A stretch of DNA of 51,357 nucleotides, taken from Halocafeteria seosinensis (lineage: Eukaryota; Sar; Bigyra; Bicosoecida). The notes under the pieces are model-generated. The model did no database searches. It was given only the letters and a program-made list of their open reading frames with translations, and was not told the origin of the DNA. Positions 20,898-32,400 of the stretch are shown in pieces (positions within the stretch are counted from its first letter, which is position 1; the number at the start of each line of letters is the position of its first letter). The translations under genes and the position numbers were made by a program. The stretch is taken from positions 1 to 51,357 of the forward strand of contig LVLI01000583.1 in NCBI GenBank assembly GCA_001687465.1, read 5' to 3'.

Positions 20898-23705
20898 ATG
20901 GATCCACAGGCTCCCTTTGCTAGCTCGAGCTCCTCTTCGTTGACCGGCCAGCATGTCCCTCATGGAAGTGGAAGTCAAAGTCGGCGCGAAGAAGGGTTCT
21001 CACCGGTGCGCACCCAGCCACCAGCAGTGGCACAGGGCGAGACGGCATTCGGAAACCTCGAGAGCTATTCGTATGCGAAGGAAAGATTTCAGAGAGAAGC
21101 CCCATATCCTTTCTCTTGGGCTCATGGGATCCCTCGCTTACAGTCAAGGACTGCTTCTGCGGAAGCCGATGCCCAGTCGGGAATAAGGCACTCCCCGAAG
21201 TGGGCCGAAGGAACTCCTCAAGTAACATGCAATGCGACCTCCAGCACAACAAAAGAGACGAAGAGGCGCAACCCCGCAACAGAGAAACATAATTTGCCGC
21301 CTCTCCAAAAAAGACGAAAGGGGAAGAAAGTTGAACCGTTGGTTTCCGCGGACCTGAAACAGCAGTCAGCTCAGTGGAACACCCGCTGGAGCGCTGAGTT
21401 GCCTTCATCCACCGTTCAATTTCGACGTTTTGAACTCACAGAGGCTCAGTGGTATCTGCCGAAAGATGTTGAATCGCACCATTGCCAGCCAGAAGAACGA
21501 GGAAGGTCTTTAGGATATGAGTCTACTACTGAACAGATCAAGAAACGTAAACGCAGCAATGGAGTGGTATCCCTGAAGACACAGTCCATTAGCAGCTCCA
21601 GTACGAAATCAAGCATTCCCCAGACGGAGTCGGAAGTGTCCGTTGATCCCTCAGCACCAACACCGCAGACGAGACGGTCGTCAGTATCGTCGGCGTTTCC
21701 GGTGCGTCCCTCGATAGCAGAGTCAAATTCCCCCAAGCGCAAGCGCAAGCGCAAGAAGAGAAGAATGAGCGTATTCAGGACGAACGATAAAAGAGTTGCT
21801 AGCTGGAAAGCAATTTGCTGGAAGGATTTCCTCGAGTTCCAGGTCTTGGCTGTTCTCTTGTCGCTCCTAGTTGGTGGCGGGGCAGCTGCCCTACCAATCG
21901 AAGTGATGACTAGTGGCTTTGTTGGCTTGGAGGCGCGAATGCTAGTCTCATGGGTAAGTCAACCCACTCCTGTGTCTCCATCGTATCTTTGACCCTGTTT
22001 AAAGCGTTTGGATGGTTTGCAGTATGTTCTTCTGGCAATTGTCCACGAGATAGCTACGCTCACGATGATCCTGTTCAGTTGTGTTCCGTACTTGCGAAAG
22101 GATGAGTCTTTGCAGTGGCGGCTTATCCTAAAAGCTCTGCACACAACTGCCGTGATTGCAATCGTCATCGAGGATGTGCTACCTCGGAGCATGAATGTCT
22201 TTACACCCCCATTTTACAGCTTTGGTACCGGATCGACGCTGTGTTTTATTGCTGCGGCTTACGTTTGTTGGGAACAGTGCAAAGCCTTCCATGAGACAGA
22301 CTATCGCAACAGAGATGAAGTTCCTAGCCCCGTAAAGTTGCTTCAGCTGCATACATGGCCAGCTCTTTTCCGTCGCCGAGTAGTGACAATGATCTTGATA
22401 TCCTTGTGCGCGTTTACTTATTACTTGTTTTGCGGACTGTTCTTGTTCCTCTTTGTTGTCATAGCTAAAGGATCCGTTCTGGGGCAGTTGGTTACGGGTT
22501 TCTTCTTCACGGTCGCGACTGCGGCTTTTCGCGCCTTGGCTATCCGTGCTGTGTTCCATTGGGGTAGAGTGCAACATTGGCCCTTGTTTTGCGGATGCCT
22601 GAACCTCTGTACACAAAGGTCGTCTTCCCGGGATGATTCTGGTCGTGCAAACGAGGCGTCTTCAGCCGCAGAAGTTGACTACAGACTCAATACTGAGGTT
22701 GCATTATTCCTTGCTTACTGGTACGAGTTTATGAGTGAATTGTATACATTATACATCACACCTGATGTCGTCAACGCCGCCGTATTTTTTGCAATCCTCT
22801 TTATGGAATTAGTAGCGCACCTGTACCCGACACTGATGTGGACGTTCGAGTGTCTTCAACCACTTGTTCCAGGAACAGCGGCCTTCCAGCGAACTGTGTG
22901 GACCCTTTATGAGAAGTTCTGTACGAAGCCACAGTCAACTGAAGTAGTATCCTCTCCGGATCTCACAGAAACAGAATCTTCTCCGGATCTCACGGAAGCA
23001 GAACAACTAGATGCTGGAACAACGGCCTCCGGTAGCTTTGGAGCCCCATCAACGATAACGAGAGAAGATATTCCGCTAGATGAGCCATCCATAGCCCAGG
23101 AGAGTACGTACACGGAAACTATAGCAAGTCTAAATAGTTGCGAAAGTGGAGCAGATAAGCCACTGGAGGAACGCCCTTGGGTGGACGATGGTGACATCGT
23201 TCCTTCCTCCATAGTAAGTCAAAGGAGTGACAGCATCAAACCGAGACATGTCCTGGATGATGATAAAACCGTCGCATTTGCCGACTGGATGCTTCATAAG
23301 ACCCGGTGGTTATTTCTGAGCATAATGTCTTTGGGAAATGCAACTGTTTCCTTCCTTGTACTGTTTACGTACTACAATTTTGGCAACAACCGGCATATGA
23401 ATCCGTTACTGGTTTCCTTTGACACTTATTGGAGAGCAATGACCTTAGGTGCTGCTAGTGGAGTTATCTATATTCTCGTATACGCGCTGGCGGAATATCG
23501 CATTCGAAGTAGATACCGGGGGTACTCTTTGACCAGCATTGGCTTGCACTTCTTCAAGGCCAACTCAATCCACCGACTGCTGATCTGGATCATTGCTACT
23601 TGCACGGCATTACTGAACATTACGTATTTTGCTGCGCCGTTCAATGCTTATCGGTCGATCTCTCCTGATGAATACCTGGACTCTCGGAATGGTGTCCGAT
23701 ATTAG
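20898..23705 (+). CDS. Multi-pass membrane protein A, unknown family
   Basis: Exons 20898-21953 and 22023-23705 give 912 residues. The first 300 residues are hydrophilic, Ser/Arg/Lys-rich and probably cytosolic and disordered, ending in the basic block KRKRKRKKRR. About ten hydrophobic segments follow: one before the intron (EFQVLAVLLSLLVGGGAAAL), one right after it (YVLLAIVHEIATLTMILF), four more up to about residue 550, a long pair around YWYEFMSELYTLYITPDVV, and three near the C-terminus. A 170-residue acidic loop between the last groups has a 27-base tandem duplication near 22950-23003, giving two SSPDLTE units. The gene is a tandem paralogue of the next one, with the same intron position and phase. 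I do not recognise the family. Conserved points are HWGRVQHWP, SELYTLYITPDVVNAAV and TYYNFGNNRHMNP. A receptor, channel or transporter role would be guesswork. Confidence 0.85.
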
Positions 23706-24499
23706 TGGCATGTATCGCTAGTTCCTGAATTATTATCAAGGGTTCATCCCTATATGTTCAGAGTGTGTTATTTCTTGCCAGTGTGTTCTCTCATTCGAAA
23801 CTGCCCGTATTTTGAGTAGCCCCCCACCCCGTTCGTGTTTTGTTCATTGTCTCACAATCGTATTCACCCAATAATGTACAGCGGTGATAAGGTAACTGTA
23901 TAGCTAGGTCCTCTTCCTGTTTCTCCGTGGCGTGGCTCGAGAAAGTCCGCAGGTCGATCAAAAACCCAGCGGATCCTTCTCAGCACCGGGTTCAGCCGGA
24001 AGACAAAATAGTGGCAGCGTCGGAACGTACTGATTCTACGCGACGCACGGGTACAGCTTCTGTGATGCGTCTATTGAACTCCGCTTGTCTTGTGGGGTTG
24101 AAGTGGTGTCGCACCGAGTACGATAGCCAGCGGGGAGGGCGGTTGAAGCCAGCCCTGCATGGTGCAGTGCACTCTCAGAACAAACCCATTAAAGCGTCTT
24201 ATCCATAGCGGAGTTCAGTTTGGTGTGCATGAGTTGTGTTGCTGTCGTGTCTTGTTTGTCCACCGTCAGTGGTTTATGCGTGTAGTTGTTATCATGACGG
24301 CAAGGGCGTCGCATGTGCGACATCCTGACTCCGGATGGGGGATGCAGGATTCCTAACACACATATATACCATTGCTAGGTTCTCGAGCCCATCCCAGGGA
24401 CGAAGGAGTATCTCCTTTAGATTTTTCGTCTATGCATGCGTTTGTGACTTCCCGTGCCTTGTATAGTGAAATTGAATTGTAATAAGAAGGCGGAGCAAA
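23706..24499. other. Spacer between membrane-protein paralogues
   Basis: About 800 bases holding the 3' end of gene A and presumably the promoter of gene B. The 93-codon frame at 23927-24208 lacks any domain or paralogue. Nothing else was seen. Confidence 0.4.
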
Positions 24500-27118
24500 A
24501 TGAGCGCGAAGCCACCCCAGCAGCACCACCACCACCAGCAGCAGCGGTGCGCGGGGACCAAGGAGCTAACACAACTGTCCTCTCTGGCACTAGCAAGCGA
24601 TACGACCTCCTCAACATCGTTCTCTCAAAATCCGGGGTCATGCGAGCAGCCGAGTTACGAGAGTCCTGGAAAGGCATGCAGCCAAAGACTTCGCAGTCTC
24701 CCAGAGGAAGACGATTCCGACGAACCCGTGGCGTATTGCGTGGTGTCCAATCTTCAACAGCACCACCAAGAAGGACTCGAGAGCAAAGAAGTAAGCCAAG
24801 CGACCTCTTCTTCGTGTCGCTCGGAACAGGCCTCGGGAACGGCATCCAGCCTCGTGTATTCGAACAGTCGCTATCAAAGCCCCTTCCAGGCAGTCGAGGC
24901 GCAGGCCCAACGAATACCTTGGGCTCAATCAGTATCTAGAAAATCCCCATTCAGGAAAGCACCCCAGCAACAGAAGACAAAGAAGTCTACAGTGTCACCG
25001 GAGGTGGACACGACTAGCTCCAAGGACGCTACCAGCACGGACACGAAAGATAGCAGGCAGCAACACTCGCTGGAAAGCGAGGAAGTGGATTGGGCGGATG
25101 TCGTTGACAGTTGGGAGGATGAACCTCACGACTTTTATCTGGAGTCGTCTGCCTTAATTTCAGGTGACTATCCATCGTTTCAAATTCGAAATTCAGCTGG
25201 GCTCCCAATGCTGGGGAAAGGGCGGAAGGCGTTGGATATTAATTCCACGAAGAGCGATGTAGCCGCCGAGCATTCCGGGAAACGAGCTACTTGTAGCGAA
25301 TTTGTAAAGTTTGAACTGTTTGCACTTGTGTTTGCAACAGTATTTGGTCTTGCCATTGCGGCATTGCCCAGTGATGTTATTCACAGCGGGTTTCGGAATG
25401 TTCAATTCCGGATGCTGCTTCCGTGGGTAAGTTCGCACGATATTACCACAACGGCAACTCTGAAGACTATCATTAACATCGTTGCTGATGTTTTGCAGTA
25501 TATTGTCCTTTTCTGTGTTCACTGGATAGCAACGCTGACAATGATCCTGTTTAGTGCTGCACCCTATCTGCAGCGCGGTGAATCTCTTCCTCGGATGTTC
25601 ATTCTCAAAGTCCTCTGCCTTACTGCAGTGGTAGCCATACTCGTGGAGGATGTTATTCTTCGTGCATTTGATGCCTTTACGTATCCATTCTTCTCCTTTG
25701 GTGTGGGATCGTCGCTTTGTTTTATTTCTGCTGTTTACGTCTCCTGGAAACAATGCAAGGTTTTCTATGATTCAGATTTTGCTGACCTCCACCGGTCTGC
25801 AGACACGTTCCGCTTTGTGCAATGCAGAACTTGGTCCCCCCTTTTTCGTCGAAGATTTGCGACGATGTTGCTCGTTTCACTATGCGCATTTACCTACTAC
25901 ATAGTATGCGGGGTCTTTCTGCTCATCTTTGTGACCCTGGCAAAGGATTCTGTTATGGGCCAGCTGGGAATCGGCTTACTGTTCACAGCCGTGACGGCTG
26001 CGTATCGGGCGTTTTCGATAAGGGCGGTCTACCATTGGGGCAAATTAGGTCGCTGGCCGATGCTATGCGAGCTTGTACTACCTCGTTGTTGTTTCCGGAC
26101 AGGTTGTTCCTGTATTCGGAGGTCCAACAATGTTAGTCCTTCAAGAAATGCCGGTAGAGGAGCGAACAGTCCGGAGGAGAGCGAAGGGGTCGTGGATCAG
26201 AGGCTTAACCAGGGAATCTTCATCTTCCTCTTGTATTGGTATACTTTCATGAGCGAACTCTATGTCCTTTACATAACCCCCGACGTGGTAAATGCAGCGG
26301 TATATTTTATCGTTTTAGCGGCAGAAGTATTCGCACACTTATATCCGACTTTTTTCTGGACATTTGAGAAGCTCCAGCCGTATGTCCCTGGCACCCCAGC
26401 GTTTCAGCAGACGGTCCGCAAGCTGTTTTGGAAGTGTGCGTCTAAAGCGACGTTACGGAGAACGAATGCTGCTAAAAAGCTCAATTCACGGGCGAACCAA
26501 ACTTCGCCACGCAGAAAACGGAGGACAAGTTTTTGTGTAACAACGGATTTCGAAGATGTAGTCGACGTTAGTGCAACTTCAGAGAATGCAGAAAGTTCTT
26601 TAACTTCTGAGAAGAGTAAAGATCTTTACCTTGGTTCTGCTGTCTCTGTTAGATCTGGCATTGGCAAACGTCATGGGCAAGGAGCAGGCGCGAGAGCTCC
26701 CGCATTGGACGATTGGATGGTCTACAAAACGCGCCGACTGTTCCTCAGCATGATGGCATTGACGAATGCAACAATCATGTTTCTTGTTTTCTTTAGTTTT
26801 TACAATTTTGGAAACAATCGAGATACTAATCCGTTCGTGGTTGGCGACGCGATATATACTCGGTCCATGATACTGGCAGCGGTGAGCACTGCAGTATATC
26901 TGGTTGTTCATCTTTTATCAGAATGTCGAATCCGTTCAAAGTATCAGGGGAGCTCAATGACCATCATAGGACTTCAGTTCTTTGAGTCTTCTACTACGTA
27001 TTACTTGCTGGTATGGATAACAGCAACCGTGACTACACTTCTCAACATCACGTTTTTCTCAGCTCCGTTTAGGGCTTACAAAGCTGTAGCTCCGGGAGAA
27101 TACAAGCAAGCACCTTAA
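24500..27118 (+). CDS. Multi-pass membrane protein B, unknown family
   Basis: Exons 24500-25426 and 25499-27118 give 848 residues. It is the paralogue of the protein at 20898, with the intron in the same place just after the first hydrophobic segment (MLLPW before, YIVLFCVHWIATLTMILFSA after). The N-terminal 270 residues are hydrophilic and start with a His/Gln-rich run, ending in acidic VDWADVVDSWEDEPHD. About ten membrane segments follow in the same order as in protein A. The most conserved parts are HWGKLGRWPMLC, YWYTFMSELYVLYITPDVV, DWMVYKTRRLFLSMMALTNA and SFYNFGNNRDTNP. The 72-base intron has no stop and is divisible by three, so unspliced mRNA would encode 24 extra residues between the first two membrane segments. 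The frame is open either way; the paralogue supports splicing. The family is not recognised. Confidence 0.86.
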   Translation: MSAKPPQQHHHHQQQRCAGTKELTQLSSLALASDTTSSTSFSQNPGSCEQPSYESPGKACSQRLRSLPEEDDSDEPVAYCVVSNLQQHHQEGLESKEVSQATSSSCRSEQASGTASSLVYSNSRYQSPFQAVEAQAQRIPWAQSVSRKSPFRKAPQQQKTKKSTVSPEVDTTSSKDATSTDTKDSRQQHSLESEEVDWADVVDSWEDEPHDFYLESSALISGDYPSFQIRNSAGLPMLGKGRKALDINSTKSDVAAEHSGKRATCSEFVKFELFALVFATVFGLAIAALPSDVIHSGFRNVQFRMLLPWVSSHDITTTATLKTIINIVADVLQYIVLFCVHWIATLTMILFSAAPYLQRGESLPRMFILKVLCLTAVVAILVEDVILRAFDAFTYPFFSFGVGSSLCFISAVYVSWKQCKVFYDSDFADLHRSADTFRFVQCRTWSPLFRRRFATMLLVSLCAFTYYIVCGVFLLIFVTLAKDSVMGQLGIGLLFTAVTAAYRAFSIRAVYHWGKLGRWPMLCELVLPRCCFRTGCSCIRRSNNVSPSRNAGRGANSPEESEGVVDQRLNQGIFIFLLYWYTFMSELYVLYITPDVVNAAVYFIVLAAEVFAHLYPTFFWTFEKLQPYVPGTPAFQQTVRKLFWKCASKATLRRTNAAKKLNSRANQTSPRRKRRTSFCVTTDFEDVVDVSATSENAESSLTSEKSKDLYLGSAVSVRSGIGKRHGQGAGARAPALDDWMVYKTRRLFLSMMALTNATIMFLVFFSFYNFGNNRDTNPFVVGDAIYTRSMILAAVSTAVYLVVHLLSECRIRSKYQGSSMTIIGLQFFESSTTYYLLVWITATVTTLLNITFFSAPFRAYKAVAPGEYKQAP

Positions 27119-27257
27119 AAGAAGCTGTGTAAGGATGTCCAATTTAATGTCGTGTATAGCCTGGTATAGAGGTAAGGAAAATGTTGCAGTATTGTATGGT
27201 TGTCGTCCAAACAATCTCACAAACGCAATGTAAAAAGAACCAATACACTATCGCTGC

Positions 27258-28734
27258 CTATTCTATCCCTGCCCATTCCGCTAACCCGATGCACCACTCA
27301 TAGACGAGAAATATGACGGCAGAGGCCGGAAAGCCCCGGATGCACGTTGGGACAAACCCACGGAACAGAAACCTAGGCCCTTGGTCTTCGAGATGCTGCC
27401 GGAAGATATAGGATAGTTTCCTTTTCTCTCCAGTGGAGACATCAGGGGTGCTTTGCACGAGAGTCTTCAGGACATCTAGAGGATGTGTACAAGCCCAGGA
27501 CGCAGTGCCTGCTAGGCCACCGCACAGCATAATTTCAAGTGAGTTTGTGGAGTCCGTATAACTTCCTGACGCCTCTCCTTCCGCATTCCTGCGTTGTTGA
27601 CCCTCATGGAACTCTTTAAATTTTTGAATAAGTTTATGATAGACCCAGAAGTATACTCCGAACGCCGGCTGCATACGTATAGAGCAAGGAGTCACCGCAG
27701 CCTCAACGCGTTCCAGCAGCAACGAAACATCAACTTACAGTATCTCTCAGCGTTGTCAAAGCGAATCCGCGGTATAATCCAGGAAATCCTCGCTTGCTAA
27801 TCACATAACGGATACAACTTCCAGGACCCGTATACAGAGGTCTTTGCGAGTTCCTTTCAATTTGCAATCTAATTTTTATCAACTCTGCACACCTCCACAT
27901 AGTGACTCCACCCAAGTCCAAAATCCTGGTCTTTATGAACCAGTCGGTTTATTTTGTTCTACATACCTGCTGGGCACGAGACCAAAACTTGAGCTAGCCC
28001 AGATATCGATCCTGCACACGAAACAAAAAGAACGCAGTATCATATCAAAAGAGTGGCTTAACTTTTTGTTGCATGTATATATGAGCTTCCTCAAACAGGT
28101 TCCACTCACCTGCAAGAAAGTTTCTACCATCTATGGATAGCGTTTTTTGCCACTCTTCCGAGGACAGTACTTTATTCGTGTAATGTTCCACTGGGAATAA
28201 AATCGCGTTAATCGGTGCATTGGCCACGATCGGAGATGCCATTCCCTGTGAGCAGTAAAAGACATATCCGAATCAGGTCTAACAACAAAATATTGACGCC
28301 ACAAACCAAACTGTGGTTATGGAAGGTACCTTGAATAAAGCGCGCACTCCTTCTTCCTGGACCGTCCGGATGGCGCAGTGCATGGGTCCTCGATACAATC
28401 GTTCCAGTCCATACGACTGTGTCTGGAGCCGTACTTTGACGCTGCAAGAATCAAGGATCGTTCACTCACTCACTCACTCAGTTTGCTCAGAGGAAGGGGC
28501 TTGCTTGGTTGCTTACGTATCGAAAGGTTGTCCAGCCACGATTCCAGCGGCGCCAGCGACAGCTCCTGAAAGGGTTCGGAGGACTGTCTGTGTCGTTGTC
28601 GGTTTCGGTTCCACCTCGTCGTACATATCCGGTTGACTGTGGAACTGATGCTCCTGCAGCTGTGGCTCATGGTGCTGGAGACCACTGCTACTGGTCGTCT
28701 GCTGCTGAGACGACGAAGGCTGTTGTTCTGGCAT
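27258..28734 (-). CDS. Mitochondrial carrier (SLC25) family protein
   Basis: Minus-strand exons 28517-28734, 28330-28441, 28110-28245, 27967-28011, 27739-27884 and 27258-27668 give 355 residues; every join keeps phase. Three carrier repeats each have the Px[DE]xx[KR] signature: GQPFDTVKVRLQ, CPAELIKIRLQ and HPLDVLKTLVQ. After repeats 2 and 3 come GFPGLYRGF and FLFRGFVPTCIRGFPA, typical second-half motifs. CPAELIK and the PAFGVYFWVY segment resemble the ornithine/basic amino acid and acylcarnitine branch of the family, so an amino-acid or acylcarnitine exchanger of the inner mitochondrial membrane is likely; substrate is not settled. The first 50 residues are a Gln/Ser/His-rich extension beyond the usual carrier start. 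The ATG at 28734 is the first in frame. A 45-base exon (27967-28011) is the shortest in the window. Confidence 0.92.
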
Positions 28735-28779
28735 CCGATCCAATCCGGTCTCTCTCTTTCGAACAATGCGCTTTACAGT

Positions 28780-28804
28780 CACTACACTACACTACACTAC
28801 ACTA
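28780..28804. repeat. CACTA pentanucleotide microsatellite
   Basis: Five consecutive copies of a 5-base unit, cactacactacactacacta followed by one more cacta, about 45 bases upstream of the carrier start codon on the carrier's own strand. It is seen directly in the sequence and is likely to vary in length between strains. Confidence 0.9.
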
Positions 28805-29401
28805 GTGGGTTGCAGAGAACACACTGGCAACAGTCTCTCTCTTTCTCTCTGTATGTCTGTATGTTGTGTGTGTGTCCAGTCAAGTCAGTCCACACAGGCA
28901 AGTTGCGAACACCACCACGCGGAACTGCACTTGACATAGATACAGAGAGACCCCCCTCACCACAGATCAAATATGAAGTCAAATTCTCTCTGTACACTGC
29001 AGACCCAGAATGGAAACTACAATCACTATGGACTCGATCAACCCAAACAATGACCTCCATGGCTCCCGGCTTCCGGTCCTTCCTTCCTTCGGAGGGAGTT
29101 GGCTGGGCCCGGGGCAGATCCAGTCCAGTCCAGTTCAGGACGGAAGGAAGGCTTGCTTCTCCCACCGCTCCTATGTATCCAAGTGTGCAGGAGCACGACT
29201 GTCATTGGTTAAGTATTGTCGTGTACAATTAGCTGTGAGAGAGGGGTCTTTTGGTGAAAAGAATGCAGGGAATGTAATGAAGACTGGCTGTGAACGTGGG
29301 AAATTACGGGCCAGATACACAGGCAGCAGAAGCACTAGCATAGTACATGGTCTGTTGTCCTTTTTTTTTCTCTCTCTCTGAGTCGGGCAAAGCCCAACGG
29401 G

Positions 29402-29433
29402 GCTGAGCTGAGCTGAGTTGAGCCGCGCTGAGC
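29402..29433. repeat. Imperfect GAGCT repeat before the AROM start
   Basis: Repeated gagct/gagtt/gagcc words end one base before the chosen AROM ATG, so they would lie in the 5' untranslated leader. Seen directly; any effect on translation is unknown. Confidence 0.7.
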
Positions 29434-29434
29434 C

Positions 29435-32400
29435 ATGAATGATGGGGGCAGAGACCAGGAAGCCGAGTTAAAGTCCAACTCCGGGGACCGACACAGTTAT
29501 CAGAGCAATAAGCGACGCACGGAGACGGTGTTCCATAGGAATTCTAAGGATCAACCGAGCAGCATGAGTGAGGTTGTTATCGGGCATGGAATTGTACTCT
29601 CCGAACTCAAAGTACGTACGGCACCCGCACAAGAATTGTGATCCATTACTTGCTTGTTTGCTCGATCGAACACTCTCTACCCACAAATTTTATGCAGAAG
29701 TTTTTCAATGAGCAGAGGGTGACAATAAGCCATGTCATCATCATATCTGATACCAACGTGCGACAATGTCACCCGGATCTGATGGACGAAGAGATTCCAA
29801 ATGCGATATTGTCTCAATTCTCAGCTTTGTCTTGTACACCCAAAGAGGGACATGAGGAAGCAAAGCAGAACAAGCCCATTGATATGCCGCCAGTGACGAC
29901 GACAGAATCAACAGAAAGAAGGCCACCAAACCTTTTGCAGTACTCTATTTTACCAGGGGAAGCCAGTAAAACCCGGAAGGTCAAAGCAGAAATTGAAGAC
30001 TTTATGCTCCAGTCAAAGTAAGTGATGGGGTCTTGCAGGGTTCTTCTGTACGGACGGTGTGCCGAAATCTTGCCATCTGTTCGTTCACAAGCATCAAATG
30101 TCAACGTCCCTATGTGCTTTGCCTACAGGTGCTCTCGAAACACCGTAGTGGTCGGTATCGGCGGCGGCGTCGTAGGTGACTTAAGTGGTTTCGTGGCGGC
30201 GACCTACATGCGTGGCGTACCATTCGTTTTACTTCCGACCACTGTAATGGCAATGGCAGACTCCTCCATAGGAGGTAAAACAGGAGTCAATACCCCTCAT
30301 GGGAAAAACCTCATTGGCGCGTTTCATCACCCCAGGCTAATCATTACTGACATTCAATTCCTTGCTACGCTTTCTGCGCGACATGTCAGCAACGGAATGG
30401 CAGAAATAATCAAAATGGGGTTCTTGAGGAAACCTCAGATTATCAAAATACTCGAAACCTACGGGATCGATATTATTAGAGAGCCGATGCAACTCATGAA
30501 CGTCATCACTTTAGCAGTCCAAGAGAAGCAGAGCATTGTGGCTGGAGATGCAAAGGAGCGAGGTCTCAGAGCTATTCTCAATTTCGGTCACACCCTAGGT
30601 CACGGAATTGAAGCCCTCACTAGCACCCAGCTGTTTCATGGAGAGTGTGTATCCATCGGCATGGCATCTGAATGTGAAATGGCTTGCTATTGTGGTATTA
30701 CGCCCACAGTTCTGTATTCAAGAATAATTCATCTCTTGAAGCGATTTAACTTGCCGACTGAGCTGGATATTCGGGTTTCCCAGCGGCGATTGTTGCAACA
30801 CATTGCTGTGGACAAGAAATCCAGTGGAAAAGACGACGAAACAACAAATGGTAAGTTGGCCATGAGTGCGGGATTGTGTGCGACTCGTACTGTTGCGAGG
30901 ATTTGGCGTATTTACAGGGGTTACTGTGCCTATCGTATGCCTTGCAAGTGTAGGAAGGGTAGCTACAAGAGAGGCTCTCAACAAAACGGAGTATATCCAC
31001 TATTTTTCCGAAAGATTGGCGGTGATGTGTTTAGATAATGCAATCACTATTGGAGGCAGTGCTAGTACCGTGCTGGCTGAAGGTGGAAAACTCATGGTCG
31101 ATAATTTCCCGTCGAGCAAGAGCTTGTGCAACCGTGCTCTACTTCTGGCCGCTTTAAGTGGGTACGCCATGGAAATCGATAATTTTCTTATTAGTGACGA
31201 CACAATGGCTCTGATTGGATGTTTAAGAAAACTTGGCTATGTCATTGAACTGGAGTTTACCAAGTCTGAAGAGTGTACTTTAAGGGTGACCGGCAGGAAG
31301 ACTGGGTATGACTCCGCTTCCAATGAAATACACCTTGACGTGCAAAACTCTGGAACGACGGCGAGATTTATAACAGCTGCAAGCGTTATCTTACTTCAGG
31401 ACGGTGTTAGCGCTCGGATAGATGGCAATTCGTACATGCGGAAACGACCAATTTGGCCACTGGTGGATGCTTTGAATTCCATTTTTGAAACAGAGGATCA
31501 TGCGGTACCGATTGAATACCTAGGAGATGTCGGTAAATTGCCTGTACGAATTAGGCGGGGACGAATGTCTAGTACGAGGTGGTGCATTGATAGCTCACTG
31601 AGTAGCCAATACGTAAGCGCCATGGTTATGATTGCTCCCCATTTTGAGCAGGACATTACCGTCTCTCTTACCGGAGAAAGTGTCACTAGTCGACCATTTA
31701 TTGATATGACCATCCAACTGATGAAACAGCTTGGCTTTGACGGAATATCTCAAGCTCAGCCACGAACTATATGCTGGGAAGCCACCAAGCCCTTTGCCCC
31801 ACCAAAACGGTATCGTGTAGAATCAGATTTCACGGCGGCATCGTATCCCGTTTCTTGGGCGGTAATCGCAGGGAAAACGATTGAATCTAGCACGCTAAAC
31901 AGACGGTCGCTTCAAGGAGATGCAGCGTTTCTAGATTTGCCTTCTCGGTTTGGATACCGCGTGATGCGGGAAAATGGGTGCCTTTCAATAGCGCCAACAA
32001 CATTCATCAGTGTTCAGATCAATAGTGGCAAATGTGTGAAGATACCGTACATAAAAGCAATCGATGTAGATATGAACGAGATGACCGACTGCTTTCTTAG
32101 CATGGTCTCCATTGCAGTGTTTGCTCACGGGACGACATATATACGAGGAATCGCAAATCAGCGCATCAAAGAATGCGATCGAATAGCTCAAATGATTATC
32201 GAGCTTCAAAAGCTTGGGGTAGAAGCATGGCAATTGGATGATGGCATAGCTGTTACCGGCTTGGTTCAGAATAAGGCTGGATACTGGACTGTTGAATTTG
32301 ATGCCAGGCCAACACTTGTAGATCCAGCAGATGACCACCGAATAGCTATGGCATTTTCGCTTTTGGCAGCTTCACCTATCTGTAGCGCTAGGGGCGTAAG

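Larger units (their letters stand above)
28735..29434. other. Divergent promoter region, carrier / AROM
   Basis: 700 bases between the carrier and AROM start codons, rich in simple sequence: a CACTA run, CT-rich and TC-rich tracts (28837-28858, 29360-29381) and GAGCT-type repeats just before the AROM start. Frames at 28633-29232, 28797-29165 and 29010-29381 overlap each other on opposite strands and follow this composition; none has a recognisable product. Confidence 0.5.

Noticed and set aside
28735-28782. Longer N-terminus of the carrier
   Set aside because: The extended frame begins with GTG inside the CACTA repeat; 28734 is the first ATG.
28633-29232. 199-codon plus-strand ORF between the carrier and AROM
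   Set aside because: It overlaps the antisense of the carrier's first exon and simple repeats, and its translation is compositionally biased with no domain.
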